DNA of 64,000 nt from Dysosmobacter acutus (GTDB taxonomy: Bacteria > Bacillota > Clostridia > Oscillospirales > Oscillospiraceae), in the NCBI RefSeq assembly GCF_018919205.1, contig NZ_JAHLQN010000001.1, forward strand, positions 1,302,001-1,366,000, read 5' to 3'. The notes below the pieces were generated by a model that saw only the letters and a list, made by a program, of their open reading frames with translations, did not search any database and had not been told where the DNA came from. Positions 7,524 to 16,288 of the stretch are shown here, one piece after another (the stretch's first letter is position 1; each line of letters opens with the position of its first letter). A program made the position numbers and the translations under genes.

Positions 7524-9206
7524 TTAATGGTGGTCGATCAGACCAGGGATAGAGTACATGGGCATAGGCCGGGTCGTCCGATTCTTCACGTAAATATCGC
7601 AGAAAAGCTGATTAGAAACAGAAGACTGAACAGCAAGAACACGATCAACGTTTGTTTTATCTTCTCTGATCCAATCGGCAGACAAAAAAGGCAAAGCTGA
7701 ATAATCATCAGCAAGATGCCATACATCCAAACTTTGCGCATAGCTTGATCTCATTTCACCTGTAACTCGGTTCGGCTTATACCGATAATCTGCCCAGGCT
7801 TCCTGGTAGCCGAACACTTCATCATCCTGGGCGTTGCCCTGGGCATAAATTTCCTTATTCTTCACGGCCTGCTCACCGATATTTGCAAACACGGGCCAAT
7901 AGTAATCAAAGCGATCCTTCCGGGACCACATGCGTTCGATTCCCTGCTGATAGGTATGATCATACCTGGCAACCATAACGCCGATCACAAAACCATGCTC
8001 AGTAAAGGACTTGGTAAAATCATTGTTACTATCCGTGGTGAGGGAGAGGCCGACAGGCGTTCCCTGGGGAGTAGAGCCGTCCTGAGTGGCGGACTGCTGC
8101 ACGATCTGATTCACATTAATAGGCACACGGTTTCCGCCAAGATATTCAGGACGCTGGAGACGGGCATCCGGAGAGGTAACACCAAAATGAGATTTCAGGA
8201 TCTCAATGTACCTGGAGCCACCGCGGGCATCACGTTCATAAAGCTTTTGAATCTGGAAGGCCATGCGCAACTGATTAATGGTAGCAGCCATGGGATTGGT
8301 CTCAATTGCCCAAAGGTTAGCGGGAGCAAGATTAGACCATTTGTCAGAAACATCGCCCATACGATATTTTTGATCAGGAGAAGTAACAGAACCACCTTCA
8401 TTGGAAAAATAACCCTTATTAAGAGTAGGATTACTACTTAATGCACTATAACCAGCAAGCGGAACAGGATATGTGCCCATCTTAGGCAGCTCACCAGGAT
8501 CATGATAATCACTGGTAGCATAAACGGGAGTCTTACCACCTTGAGCAACGGGAATCAAAACATCAGGGCCTTTCTGCGGAGCAGGGAGGCAGCTTGTGAA
8601 ATAATCGTGATACTTGGCAGCAACGTAGGGAAGACCACCTTTGGCAACATCGGTAACAAAAGTACCGGTATTCACACCTGTGACGGTGGCATCGTCGACT
8701 GGCACAACAAGCGGATCCTGTAGATTCTCGTCTCTGAACCATTCATTCATCACCAGGGCATAAGCACGGAAGGGAAGGGCATTCACTGAAATATTAGGCA
8801 CACCAGTAGGAATGCCGAAATAATCAGCAATAGTGCCAACGTTCCAACCGCCTTCAGGAGCCATAATCTGAGGAACTTCATACTCTGTCTGGGGTATCCA
8901 GGCCGATTCCGTATTTTCACCGTTAAACTCCTTCCAATGATTCCATACAATCCGATTCGGAACAAAAAAGAAGTAAGTATCAAGGTAAATGTTATCCATC
9001 ATGGGAGTCAACATGGTCTGAAGCCGAACGACCTTGGAGGTCTTGACGTTAAAGGTATCGCCCGGCAGCACTTCATCCACATAGAAGGGGACAATATCAC
9101 CAGTATTGAAAGAGGTCTTCAGACTGGAACTGCGATCAAAGGTAGACCGGGAAATATCTACACGGGTCGGATTCAACGCGAAATGGGATTCTACATTACG
9201 ATTCAT
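7524..9206 (-). CDS. Gokushovirus major capsid protein VP1 (F protein)
   Basis: A 560-residue, full-length jelly-roll capsid protein. The N-terminus (NRNVESHFALNPTRVDISRS) and FFFVPNRIVWNHWKEFNGEN are characteristic of gokushovirus VP1. So are MATINQLRMAFQIQKLYERD with ARGGSRYIEILKSHFGV, and the C-terminal half with EIYAQG and FGYQEAWADYRYKPN. Sixty T=1 copies build the virion in this family. The start ATG overlaps the VP3 stop. The gene shows no frameshift, so it was under selection until recently or comes from an active virus. Confidence 0.97.
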   Translation of the reverse strand: MNRNVESHFALNPTRVDISRSTFDRSSSLKTSFNTGDIVPFYVDEVLPGDTFNVKTSKVVRLQTMLTPMMDNIYLDTYFFFVPNRIVWNHWKEFNGENTESAWIPQTEYEVPQIMAPEGGWNVGTIADYFGIPTGVPNISVNALPFRAYALVMNEWFRDENLQDPLVVPVDDATVTGVNTGTFVTDVAKGGLPYVAAKYHDYFTSCLPAPQKGPDVLIPVAQGGKTPVYATSDYHDPGELPKMGTYPVPLAGYSALSSNPTLNKGYFSNEGGSVTSPDQKYRMGDVSDKWSNLAPANLWAIETNPMAATINQLRMAFQIQKLYERDARGGSRYIEILKSHFGVTSPDARLQRPEYLGGNRVPINVNQIVQQSATQDGSTPQGTPVGLSLTTDSNNDFTKSFTEHGFVIGVMVARYDHTYQQGIERMWSRKDRFDYYWPVFANIGEQAVKNKEIYAQGNAQDDEVFGYQEAWADYRYKPNRVTGEMRSSYAQSLDVWHLADDYSALPFLSADWIREDKTNVDRVLAVQSSVSNQLFCDIYVKNRTTRPMPMYSIPGLIDHH

Positions 9207-9673
9207 TCTTTTACAACCTCCTTCTCAACGGCGGGGGACTCAACCGGAACCTGCTCCGGCGCGGCGCCGATCCTGCTCAAAAAGTCAGGGCTATCCATAG
9301 CAGCAATAAACTGGCTAAAATCATGACCAAACTTTGCACGGGTCTCCACGGGCAGCTCATTGAAGAAATCTTCTCCTCTCTGGACAACATTCAGCATCTC
9401 TGCATAGGTAGTAGGGAACTGGGTAAAGTCGCCATAGGCACCCTGGACTCTGGAAAGCACATCCGTCTCACCATTGGCAAAACGCTTCAACAGCACATGG
9501 ATATCTACCGACTCAGCAAAAGATTGGATATAGTCATAGAGGTTCTCACGGCCTTTCTCCTCAAGATTCATACGGCCAACGTCATCATAAACAGCGCCAT
9601 ACAAAATCTTCACCGGGACACCTTCATTGCAATGAACACGGTCATGGGGATCAAACTGCGTTTTAAATTTCAT
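9203..9673 (-). CDS. Gokushovirus internal scaffolding protein VP3
   Basis: A 156-residue protein starting MKFKTQFDPHDRVHCNEG, matching gokushovirus VP3, which guides procapsid assembly from inside. The ATG at 9673 has AAGGAG eight bases upstream and is preferred over the GTG at 9682. The stop overlaps the VP1 start by ATGA. The tail carries the Pro/Glu/Val-rich, poorly ordered end usual for this family. Confidence 0.92.
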   Translation of the reverse strand: MKFKTQFDPHDRVHCNEGVPVKILYGAVYDDVGRMNLEEKGRENLYDYIQSFAESVDIHVLLKRFANGETDVLSRVQGAYGDFTQFPTTYAEMLNVVQRGEDFFNELPVETRAKFGHDFSQFIAAMDSPDFLSRIGAAPEQVPVESPAVEKEVVKE

Positions 9674-9686
9674 CGTCACCACTCCT

Positions 9687-9932
9687 TTACTCCTGGGGAA
9701 CCTGGCTACCTTCCATAACCAGCTCCGGAATCATATTCTCCAAATCACCAGTCTCATTATCGAAAACACCGATCTTCCAAAGGGAGTAGTCCTGGGGGTA
9801 AGAATACAGCACGGAGCCTTCCTGCTTTAGCGCATGGCTGAAATTACGCATGGCAGCTGCATCATTAAAGTCAATGGTCGGGGTTAGATAAGTAGTCTTA
9901 ATGTCACGAATCACATAAATAGGATATTTCAT
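9687..9932 (-). CDS. Gokushovirus nonstructural protein VP5-like
   Basis: An 81-residue protein, MKYPIYVIRDIKTTYLTP with a following DFNDAAAMRNFSHAL. This matches the small gokushovirus VP5-type protein, which is thought to help genome replication or single-strand DNA handling. Its start overlaps the stop of the upstream gene (ATGA), and VP3 follows after 13 bases. Confidence 0.82.
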   Translation of the reverse strand: MKYPIYVIRDIKTTYLTPTIDFNDAAAMRNFSHALKQEGSVLYSYPQDYSLWKIGVFDNETGDLENMIPELVMEGSQVPQE

Positions 9933-10168
9933 TTAACATACCTCCAAAAAATATCTGATGCACGAGTGATACACTTCATCTCCTCCAAGGTATAAGGGCG
10001 ACAAAACACAACGTTACGGTCCATGGGGTCCATCCCGGAAACAAGATAGACATTACCGTCAAAAGAAGATTTCTTGACATTCACACCAAGATACCCTAAA
10101 CGCTTCATCATATCACGCATACTTATAACTTCCACAGGCTGGCCGCGTAGTATTTTCTCCTCACTCAT
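9929..10168 (-). CDS. Gokushovirus hypothetical protein
   Basis: A 79-residue protein starting MSEEKILRGQPVEVISMRDM. It is coupled by ATGA overlaps on both sides, to the J-like gene before it and the VP5-like gene after it, so it belongs to the viral operon. I recognise no domain. Extra small genes at this position vary between gokushoviruses. Confidence 0.7.
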   Translation of the reverse strand: MSEEKILRGQPVEVISMRDMMKRLGYLGVNVKKSSFDGNVYLVSGMDPMDRNVVFCRPYTLEEMKCITRASDIFWRYVK

Positions 10169-10278
10169 AGCCTAATACCTCCACGGAAAATAGTCGGGTT
10201 GATATTGATCTTCTTAGACTTGGCGGCAGTTCTCCGGAAAACCCGATTATCCTTGCCTCTGCGCATCTTCTTTCTCAT
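10165..10278 (-). CDS. Gokushovirus small basic J/VP8-like DNA-binding protein
   Basis: A 37-residue protein, strongly basic (MRKKMRRGKDNRVFRRTAAK), ending in FRGGIRL, a tail typical of the tiny basic protein of gokushoviruses that probably binds packaged single-stranded DNA. Its ATG overlaps the Rep stop and its TGA overlaps the start of the next gene, so it is translationally coupled on both sides. It is easily missed because of its length. Confidence 0.85.
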   Translation of the reverse strand: MRKKMRRGKDNRVFRRTAAKSKKININPTIFRGGIRL

Positions 10279-11285
10279 ACTAAATTCCTCCTTAATGACT
10301 TGATTTGGGACTGTTTCACACGCTCCTGGACGCTGAGCAGATCATCCACATCCAGGTCTGACCGCTGGAGCTTGGCCTTCTGGGCCTCACGGGCGAACTT
10401 CTGGCGCAACTCCTTGATCTCGGCCAGCTTCTCCGGGTGCTCCAGATCATAAAGCTGGTCGTAATAGCGGGGGGGACGGAACTTACGGCCTCCTTTCTCT
10501 GTAGAGATGTTGATGTAATCGTAATCGTAAATCTCCGGGTGCTCATCGTAATACTGACGGGCAATACCAGGCTTCCGGGACATAAGGGTAAACTCAGGCT
10601 GGATATTGAAATCTGTATAGAAGTGAGCCTCAGCGCCTTTGGCTTTCTTCATCACATACCGGGCAGTATAGGCGCAGGTCTCCCAAGTTACCTCGGCGAC
10701 GACAGCAAAACCAATAGGGTTTCCGTCCTGATCTGACCAGCAGGCCTGTAGGGAAGGAGAATTATAATAGGCAAACCCCTGGGGCGATTGCCTATACATC
10801 TGAAGGTCATCAAGATGGAGTCCAAATATAATCGCGTGGTAATGGGGGCGGAAAGTTTCACCGCCATACTCACCAGCCATAAAGAACCGAATATGGTCGT
10901 TGCTGAACCGCTTACGCAGCCGTTTCATGAACAACTGGAAATCACGCTTCACCAGGGTTAAGGATTCCATAGCCTCACCAGTAGCCGGATCAGGGTAATA
11001 GCTCTTGGGGACGTGGTAATCATCATAGGTCAGAGTCACAAAATAAGACGAATCATGATATTGTAGCTCTAACATGCATCGATTCGCCCACTGTCTGGAA
11101 TACTCCAAACGGCAGCCGACACACTGGCCGCAGGGGATATACTGAATCCTATCCTCTGGGTATGGATGACCGTGAGAGAACTTGTACTCCATAAGATACT
11201 CCTCGCTTAAGAACTGATAAACAGGTTTACCATTCACAGTTTTAGAAGATGTCTTAATCGCCTTCAAAGGATGATAACATGCCAC
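10275..11285 (-). CDS. Gokushovirus replication initiator VP4 (HUH endonuclease)
   Basis: A 336-residue rolling-circle initiator that nicks viral DNA. The start is GTG at 11285, preceded by AGGTG; this gives the conserved N-terminus MACYHPLKA. Motifs visible: a Cys cluster CGQCVGC (residues 52-58), the metal-binding HYH of the HUH motif (148-150) in FRPHYHAIIFG, and tyrosines with lysines in YTARYVMKK (206-214), the expected catalytic Tyr region. It is full length for the family. The chromosomal S-layer sequence begins only about 42 bases upstream. Confidence 0.96.
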   Translation of the reverse strand: MACYHPLKAIKTSSKTVNGKPVYQFLSEEYLMEYKFSHGHPYPEDRIQYIPCGQCVGCRLEYSRQWANRCMLELQYHDSSYFVTLTYDDYHVPKSYYPDPATGEAMESLTLVKRDFQLFMKRLRKRFSNDHIRFFMAGEYGGETFRPHYHAIIFGLHLDDLQMYRQSPQGFAYYNSPSLQACWSDQDGNPIGFAVVAEVTWETCAYTARYVMKKAKGAEAHFYTDFNIQPEFTLMSRKPGIARQYYDEHPEIYDYDYINISTEKGGRKFRPPRYYDQLYDLEHPEKLAEIKELRQKFAREAQKAKLQRSDLDVDDLLSVQERVKQSQIKSLRRNLV

Positions 11286-14200
11286 TATATCACCTACTTA
11301 AATGCGTGTACCTTGTCTTATGTAGGTAAGGCCACCTTTGATCACAACTTCAGTGTAAATGGTGAAACCAAGACCTATAAAGTGGCCAACGACGGCAGCA
11401 CCTATGTTATCGAGAATACCCTCCAGGAGGGCTACATCTACGACATCACCGTGGAAGACGGCACGGTCACTGCCGCCGAGATGCTTGACCGCGGCAATGA
11501 TTCCGTGGTGATGGGTGAGGTAAGCGCTGTGGATGAAAGCTCCATCACGGTGAGTGAAACCACCCTGACCATTGACGGCGCCGCTAAAACCTGGAAGATC
11601 ACCTCTGCCGCCGGCGGTTCCACGGTTGAATCCGCCGCAGTGCAGGTGGGCGACTCCGTAAAGGTCGTCAAGGACGGTGACGCGGCCAAGAGCATCTACA
11701 TCACCTTTGTGGCGGAGGAATATACTGCTCCCGTGAGCGGAACTCCCGGTGAAAAGACGCTGAAGAACTTCCTGGCCACGGCCATGGAGCCTGTGGGCAC
11801 CGCTTTGTATATCTACGGCGGCACCTGGGATTGGCAGGATGTGAATTCCTCCAATCAGGCCATGACCATCGGCCTGTCCCAGTCCTGGGTGGACTTCTTC
11901 CAGTCCCAAGATGCGAACTACAGCTACAGGACCAATTCCGATCATGCCCACAGCTACTATCCCCACGAAGCCTGGAACCAGTACTACTATGCCGGTATTG
12001 ACTGCTCCGGCTATGTGGGCTGGGCGATATACAACGTGATGCATACAGCGGATGCCACTGTGTCCGACAACGTCGGCTATGTCCGGAGTGCAACCGGCAT
12101 GGCCGGGGCCTTTAAAGATAAGGGCTGGGGCACTGTGGATATGGGTAAAGTGCTGCTGAACCCCGATGGAAGTGAGTGGAAAGATGAAGACGGAGACGGC
12201 CGGCGCATCTTTGATGACAGCGAGTTCAAGGTGGGTGATATCTTCTCCATGAATGGTCACGTGTGGATCTGCCTGGGCACCTGTGAAGACGGTTCCATCG
12301 TGTTCATGCACTCCACTCCCTCCGACAGCAAGGCCGGTGAGAGCGGAGGCGGCGTACAGATCAGCGCCATCGGCCCGGATCAGGATTGTGAGGCCTACCA
12401 GCTGGCCAGCTTCTACATGAAGGCATTCTATCCTGAGTGGAGCGAGCGCTATGACGCGGTGCTCAAGAGCTTTGATGGGTACACCAGAGTGTATGGCAGC
12501 ACCGCCGGCAAGTTCAGCTGGGACCTGACCGGTGCGGGGCTTACCGATCCCGATGGGTATGCTGACATGACTCCCGCTGAGATTCTGAAAGACCTCTTCG
12601 GTCAGGGCATGCCGGTGACAGAGGAAGCCGTATACCTTGGAGTACATGACTTTGCAAATTCCCACGGCGATAATAAAGATACGTTCCAGTATGATTTCAG
12701 CGTAAATGGAGAAAGCAAGACCTACGGCATTACCAATGATGGGCACTATTCCATTCAGAATACCCTCCAGGAGGGCTACATCTACGACATCACCGTGGAA
12801 GACGGCACGGTCACTGCCGCCGAGATGCTTGACCGCGGCAATGGTTCCGTGGTAATGGGTGAGGTGAGCGCCGTGGATGGAAGTTCCATCACGGTGGGCG
12901 AAACCACCCTGAGCATTGACGGAGCCACTAAAACTTGGAAAATCACCTCCCAGGCCGGTGGTTCCACGGTTGAACCCGCCGCAGTACAGGTGGGCGACTC
13001 CGTGAAGGTTGTCAAAGGCGGCAACACAGCCAAGAACATATATATTACCTTTGTGGCGGAGGAATATACCGCTCCCGTGAGCGGAACTCCCGGCCAAAAG
13101 ACGCTGAAGAACTTCCTGGCCACGGCCATGGAGCCTGTGGGCACCTCTTTGTATATCTACGGCGGCACCTGGGATTGGCAGGATGATAAATCCTCCAACC
13201 AGGCCATGACCATCGGCCTGCCCCAGTCCTGGATTGACTTCTTCCAGTCTCAGGATGAAAACTATACCTATCGTGATGACAGTGACCCGGCACATTCCTA
13301 CTACTGGCGGCACTATAATGAATATTACTATGCCGGACCCGACTGCTCTGGCTATGCAGGCTGGGTGGTATACAACCTGATGCATACCAAGAGCGCTACC
13401 GTATCTGAAAGCGACGGGTATGTGGCCTCCGCCACCACCCAGGCCAAGAACTTTGCGAATGAGGGCTGGGGTACATTCAAGGCTGGTAAAGATGGCGTTG
13501 CACCCTCTGACTTCAAGGTGGGCGATATCTACTCCATGAACGGCCATGTGTGGATCTGCCTTGGCGTCTGCGATGACGGTTCCATCGTGTTCATGCACTC
13601 CACTCCCAACACGACGAATGGAGCGGGCGCGCAGATCAGTGCGCTGGGCCCCGATAAGGAGTGCGAGGCATACCAGCTGGCAAATTACTACATGAACACC
13701 TATTTCCCCATGTGGGCTGAGCGCTATGGCGATCAGGTACTGTGTCTGAGCTTTGCCAGCTACACCAACGTAACTGGCAGTACTGCCGGCAAGTTCAGCT
13801 GGGATCTGGAGAATGTACTCACTGATCCCGATGGGTATGCCGATATGACTCCCGCTGAGATTCTGAAAGACCTCTTTGATCCTGCTGTGCCGGTGACAGA
13901 GGAAGCCGTGTACCTTGGAGTAGAGGGATACGGCACTGTTGGAAGCGCTGATAAGGCCACCTTTGACCACAACTTCAGTGTAAACGGCGAAACCAAGACC
14001 TATAAAGTGGCCAACGACGCCAGCACCTATGTTATCGAGAATACCCTCCAGGAGGGCTACATCTACGACATCACCGTGGAAGACGGCAAAGTCACTGCCG
14101 CCGAGATGCTTGACCGCGGTAATGATTCCGTGGTCATGGGCAAGGTGAGCGCCGTGAATGGAAACTCCATCACGGTGGGTGAAACCACCCTGAGCATTGA

Positions 14201-16205
14201 CGGCGCCACCAAAACCTGGAAGATCACCTCCCAGGCCGGTGGTTCCACGGTGGCGTCCGCCAAAGTCAAGGTGGGCGACTCCGTAAAGGTCGTCAAGGAA
14301 GGTGACGCGGCCAAGAGCATCTATATCACCTTTGTTGCGGAGGAGTATACCGCTCCCGTGAGCGGAACTCCCGGCCAAAAGACGCTGAAGAACTTCCTGG
14401 CCACGGCCATGGAGCCTGTGGGCACCTCTTTGTATGTCTACGGCGGCACCTGGGATTGGCAGGACGACAAGTCCTCCAACCAGGCCATGACCATCGGTCT
14501 GCCTCAGTCCTGGATGGACTTCTTCCAGTCTCAGGATGCGGACTACAGCTACAAGAACAGTGATGATTATGCCCACAGCTACTATCCCCACAAATCCTGG
14601 AACCAGTACTACTTTGCCGGTCCCGACTGCTCCGGCTATGTGGGCTGGGCAGCATACAACCTGATGCATACCGAAAACAGTACCAAGGGCGAGAGCGACG
14701 GGTATGTAATGAGTTCCACCAAGATGGCCAGAACCTTTGCCGAAACCTATCACTGGGGTACTTGGGAAAGAAGCACGGCCGGTGGGTTCAAGGTGGGTGA
14801 TATCTTCTCCATGAGCGGCCATGTGTGGATCTGCCTGGGCGTGTGCGACGACGGGTCCATCGTGTTCATGCACTCCACCCCCTCCACCAGCAAGAACGGC
14901 CAGGATGGCGGCGGCGTACAGATCAGCGCCCTGAACCCCAACGACACAGGGACGGATTGCGAGGCCTATGAACTGGCCAGCTTCTACATGAAGGCATACT
15001 ATCCTGAGTGGAGTGAGCGCTATGACGCGATTTTGCGTGATTACAGCGGCTACACGGCCATTGCGTCGAACGCCAATGCCGGTAAGTTCAGCTGGGATCT
15101 GGAGAATGTGCTTACCGATCCCGATGGGTATGCTGACATGACTCCCGCTGAGATTCTGAAAGACCTCTTCGGCGGCTACGCGGTCCAGTTCGAGAGCAAC
15201 GGCGGCAGTGTGGTGAAGACCCAGAGCGTCGCCGACGGCGGCGCTGCCGCCAAGCCCGCCAATCCCACCCGCTCCAGCTACCGCTTTGAGGGCTGGTATA
15301 CGGATTCCACGCTGAAGACTCCCTATGACTTCTCCAAGCCCGTGACCGGGAATATCACGCTTTATGCCAAGTGGACTTACATTTCCTCCGGAGGCGGTGG
15401 CGGTGGATCTACTGCTGCCACCACATACACCGTCACCGCTTCCGCTGGTAATGGAGGCACCATCAGCCCCAGCGGCAAGGTCAGCGTAACAAAGGGCAAT
15501 GCCAAGACCTTCACCATTACCGCCAGCGAGGGCTACCGCATTGCAGATGTGCTGGTGAACGGCAAGAGTGTGGGTGCTGTGAGCTCCTACACCATCAAGG
15601 ATATTACCTCCAACCAGACCATTTCCGCCTCCTTTGCCAGACAGGACGGCTCCGTGCCCTTCACCGATGTGCCGGAGAACGCCTGGTATCTGGACGGTGT
15701 GGAGTATGCCTATGAAAACGGCCTGCTCAAGGGCACCACAGACACAACCTTCAGCCCCAATGCCACGCTGACCCGCGGCATGCTGGTGACCATACTCTAC
15801 CGCATGGCGGGCTCCCCCGCTGTGACGGGCCAGTGCCCCTTTGCCGATGTGGCCAAGGGCAGCTACTGTGAGGATGCCGTGACCTGGGCGGTTGCAAACG
15901 GTGTGGTCAATGGCTTTACTGCCACCACCTTTGCCCCCAATCAGAACGTGACCCGCGAGCAGATGGCGGCCATTTTGTACCGCTATGCTGAGCTGAAGGG
16001 CTATGACGTCAGCACTGCGGCAGACCTGTCCGCCTTTACCGATGCCGGTTCCATTGCCGCCTACGCGGTGCCGGCGGTGAAGTGGGCCAACGCCGCCGGA
16101 TTGGTGCAGGGCACCACCGCGACCACCATCAATCCCAAGGGCAACGCCACCCGCGCGCAGGTCTCCATGATCCTGATGCGCTTTGCGGAAAACGTGGCAA
16201 AGTAA
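11271..16205 (+). CDS. SLH-domain surface protein with three NlpC/P60-like repeats (5' truncated)
   Basis: A cell-surface protein held to the wall by three C-terminal SLH domains (about 15651-16200). Only sequence from 11328 is native: the first 19 codons of the open frame lie in viral DNA, so the signal peptide and true start are lost. Three tandem units of about 425 residues each contain a beta-rich module followed by an NlpC/P60-like cysteine peptidase region, with DCSGY(V/A)GW (Cys at 245, 692 and 1120 of the open frame) and a GHVWICLG histidine. An InlB-type repeat (FEGWYTDSTLKTPYDFSKPV), a Gly-rich linker and a TVTASAGNGGTISPSG module precede the SLH domains. Likely a peptidoglycan or peptide hydrolase. 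A strong terminator follows. Confidence 0.85.
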   Translation: MITCHYITYLNACTLSYVGKATFDHNFSVNGETKTYKVANDGSTYVIENTLQEGYIYDITVEDGTVTAAEMLDRGNDSVVMGEVSAVDESSITVSETTLTIDGAAKTWKITSAAGGSTVESAAVQVGDSVKVVKDGDAAKSIYITFVAEEYTAPVSGTPGEKTLKNFLATAMEPVGTALYIYGGTWDWQDVNSSNQAMTIGLSQSWVDFFQSQDANYSYRTNSDHAHSYYPHEAWNQYYYAGIDCSGYVGWAIYNVMHTADATVSDNVGYVRSATGMAGAFKDKGWGTVDMGKVLLNPDGSEWKDEDGDGRRIFDDSEFKVGDIFSMNGHVWICLGTCEDGSIVFMHSTPSDSKAGESGGGVQISAIGPDQDCEAYQLASFYMKAFYPEWSERYDAVLKSFDGYTRVYGSTAGKFSWDLTGAGLTDPDGYADMTPAEILKDLFGQGMPVTEEAVYLGVHDFANSHGDNKDTFQYDFSVNGESKTYGITNDGHYSIQNTLQEGYIYDITVEDGTVTAAEMLDRGNGSVVMGEVSAVDGSSITVGETTLSIDGATKTWKITSQAGGSTVEPAAVQVGDSVKVVKGGNTAKNIYITFVAEEYTAPVSGTPGQKTLKNFLATAMEPVGTSLYIYGGTWDWQDDKSSNQAMTIGLPQSWIDFFQSQDENYTYRDDSDPAHSYYWRHYNEYYYAGPDCSGYAGWVVYNLMHTKSATVSESDGYVASATTQAKNFANEGWGTFKAGKDGVAPSDFKVGDIYSMNGHVWICLGVCDDGSIVFMHSTPNTTNGAGAQISALGPDKECEAYQLANYYMNTYFPMWAERYGDQVLCLSFASYTNVTGSTAGKFSWDLENVLTDPDGYADMTPAEILKDLFDPAVPVTEEAVYLGVEGYGTVGSADKATFDHNFSVNGETKTYKVANDASTYVIENTLQEGYIYDITVEDGKVTAAEMLDRGNDSVVMGKVSAVNGNSITVGETTLSIDGATKTWKITSQAGGSTVASAKVKVGDSVKVVKEGDAAKSIYITFVAEEYTAPVSGTPGQKTLKNFLATAMEPVGTSLYVYGGTWDWQDDKSSNQAMTIGLPQSWMDFFQSQDADYSYKNSDDYAHSYYPHKSWNQYYFAGPDCSGYVGWAAYNLMHTENSTKGESDGYVMSSTKMARTFAETYHWGTWERSTAGGFKVGDIFSMSGHVWICLGVCDDGSIVFMHSTPSTSKNGQDGGGVQISALNPNDTGTDCEAYELASFYMKAYYPEWSERYDAILRDYSGYTAIASNANAGKFSWDLENVLTDPDGYADMTPAEILKDLFGGYAVQFESNGGSVVKTQSVADGGAAAKPANPTRSSYRFEGWYTDSTLKTPYDFSKPVTGNITLYAKWTYISSGGGGGGSTAATTYTVTASAGNGGTISPSGKVSVTKGNAKTFTITASEGYRIADVLVNGKSVGAVSSYTIKDITSNQTISASFARQDGSVPFTDVPENAWYLDGVEYAYENGLLKGTTDTTFSPNATLTRGMLVTILYRMAGSPAVTGQCPFADVAKGSYCEDAVTWAVANGVVNGFTATTFAPNQNVTREQMAAILYRYAELKGYDVSTAADLSAFTDAGSIAAYAVPAVKWANAAGLVQGTTATTINPKGNATRAQVSMILMRFAENVAK
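11292..11328. other. Dyad with XerC/D (dif)-like arms at the right virus boundary
   Basis: Immediately outside Rep, ACCTACTTAA (11292-11301) and TTATGTAGGT (11318-11327) form a 9/10 inverted repeat that ends where host sequence starts. The right part also fits a dif layout: AATGCGTGTAC, six bases CTTGTC, then TTATGTAGGTA. TTATGTA equals the start of the XerD arm of B. subtilis dif, and TGCG..TA recalls the XerC arm of E. coli dif. No convincing partner site is visible at the left end, so this is suggestive only. Confidence 0.35.
11328..15174 (+). repeat. Three tandem 1.27-kb coding repeats
   Basis: Units start at about 11328, 12617 and 13893 and end with the shared motif FSWDL..DPDGYADMTPAEILKDLF. 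Nucleotide identity between units is very high over long stretches, for example around 11420-11520, 12765-12865 and 14050-14150. Unit 1 lacks the linker that precedes units 2 and 3 (VTEEAVYLGV), which places its break exactly at the virus junction. Such repeats are prone to recombination and to assembly collapse. Confidence 0.88.
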
Positions 16206-16229
16206 TTGTCCATCCTTTCTCTTTAAATA

Positions 16230-16266
16230 GGCAGAGGGCCGCAGGAAACTCCTGCGGCCCTCTGCC
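16230..16266. terminator. Bidirectional terminator
   Basis: A perfect 16-base stem (GGCAGAGGGCCGCAGG) with loop AAACT lies between the S-layer gene and the convergent radical SAM gene. It serves both ends. Confidence 0.8.
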
Positions 16267-16288
16267 GTAAGCGGTTATTTGAAAGCAC

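Larger units (their letters stand above)
7269..11327 (-). mobile_element. Defective gokushovirus (Microviridae) genome segment
   Basis: About 4.06 kb hold six adjoining genes in gokushovirus order: Rep (VP4), a small basic J-like protein, a 79-residue protein, VP5, VP3 scaffold, VP1 capsid and a truncated VP2. Genes overlap by ATGA at several joints. The base composition is visibly more AT-rich than either flank. The left end breaks inside VP2; the right end stops 42 bases upstream of Rep, where a chromosomal S-layer gene begins in mid-repeat. About 0.6-0.8 kb of VP2 is absent from both ends, so this is not simply a circular genome opened once. Confidence 0.85.

Noticed and set aside
11298..14873. 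1191-codon minus-strand open frame with internal repeats
   Set aside because: Mirror of the tandem repeats of the SLH surface protein; its repeats only reflect the sense-strand repeats, and it has no ribosome site or recognisable domain.
11328..15174. Possible CRISPR-like or phage tail-fibre repeat array
   Set aside because: The repeats are about 1.27 kb, coding and in frame; no short repeat-spacer pattern.
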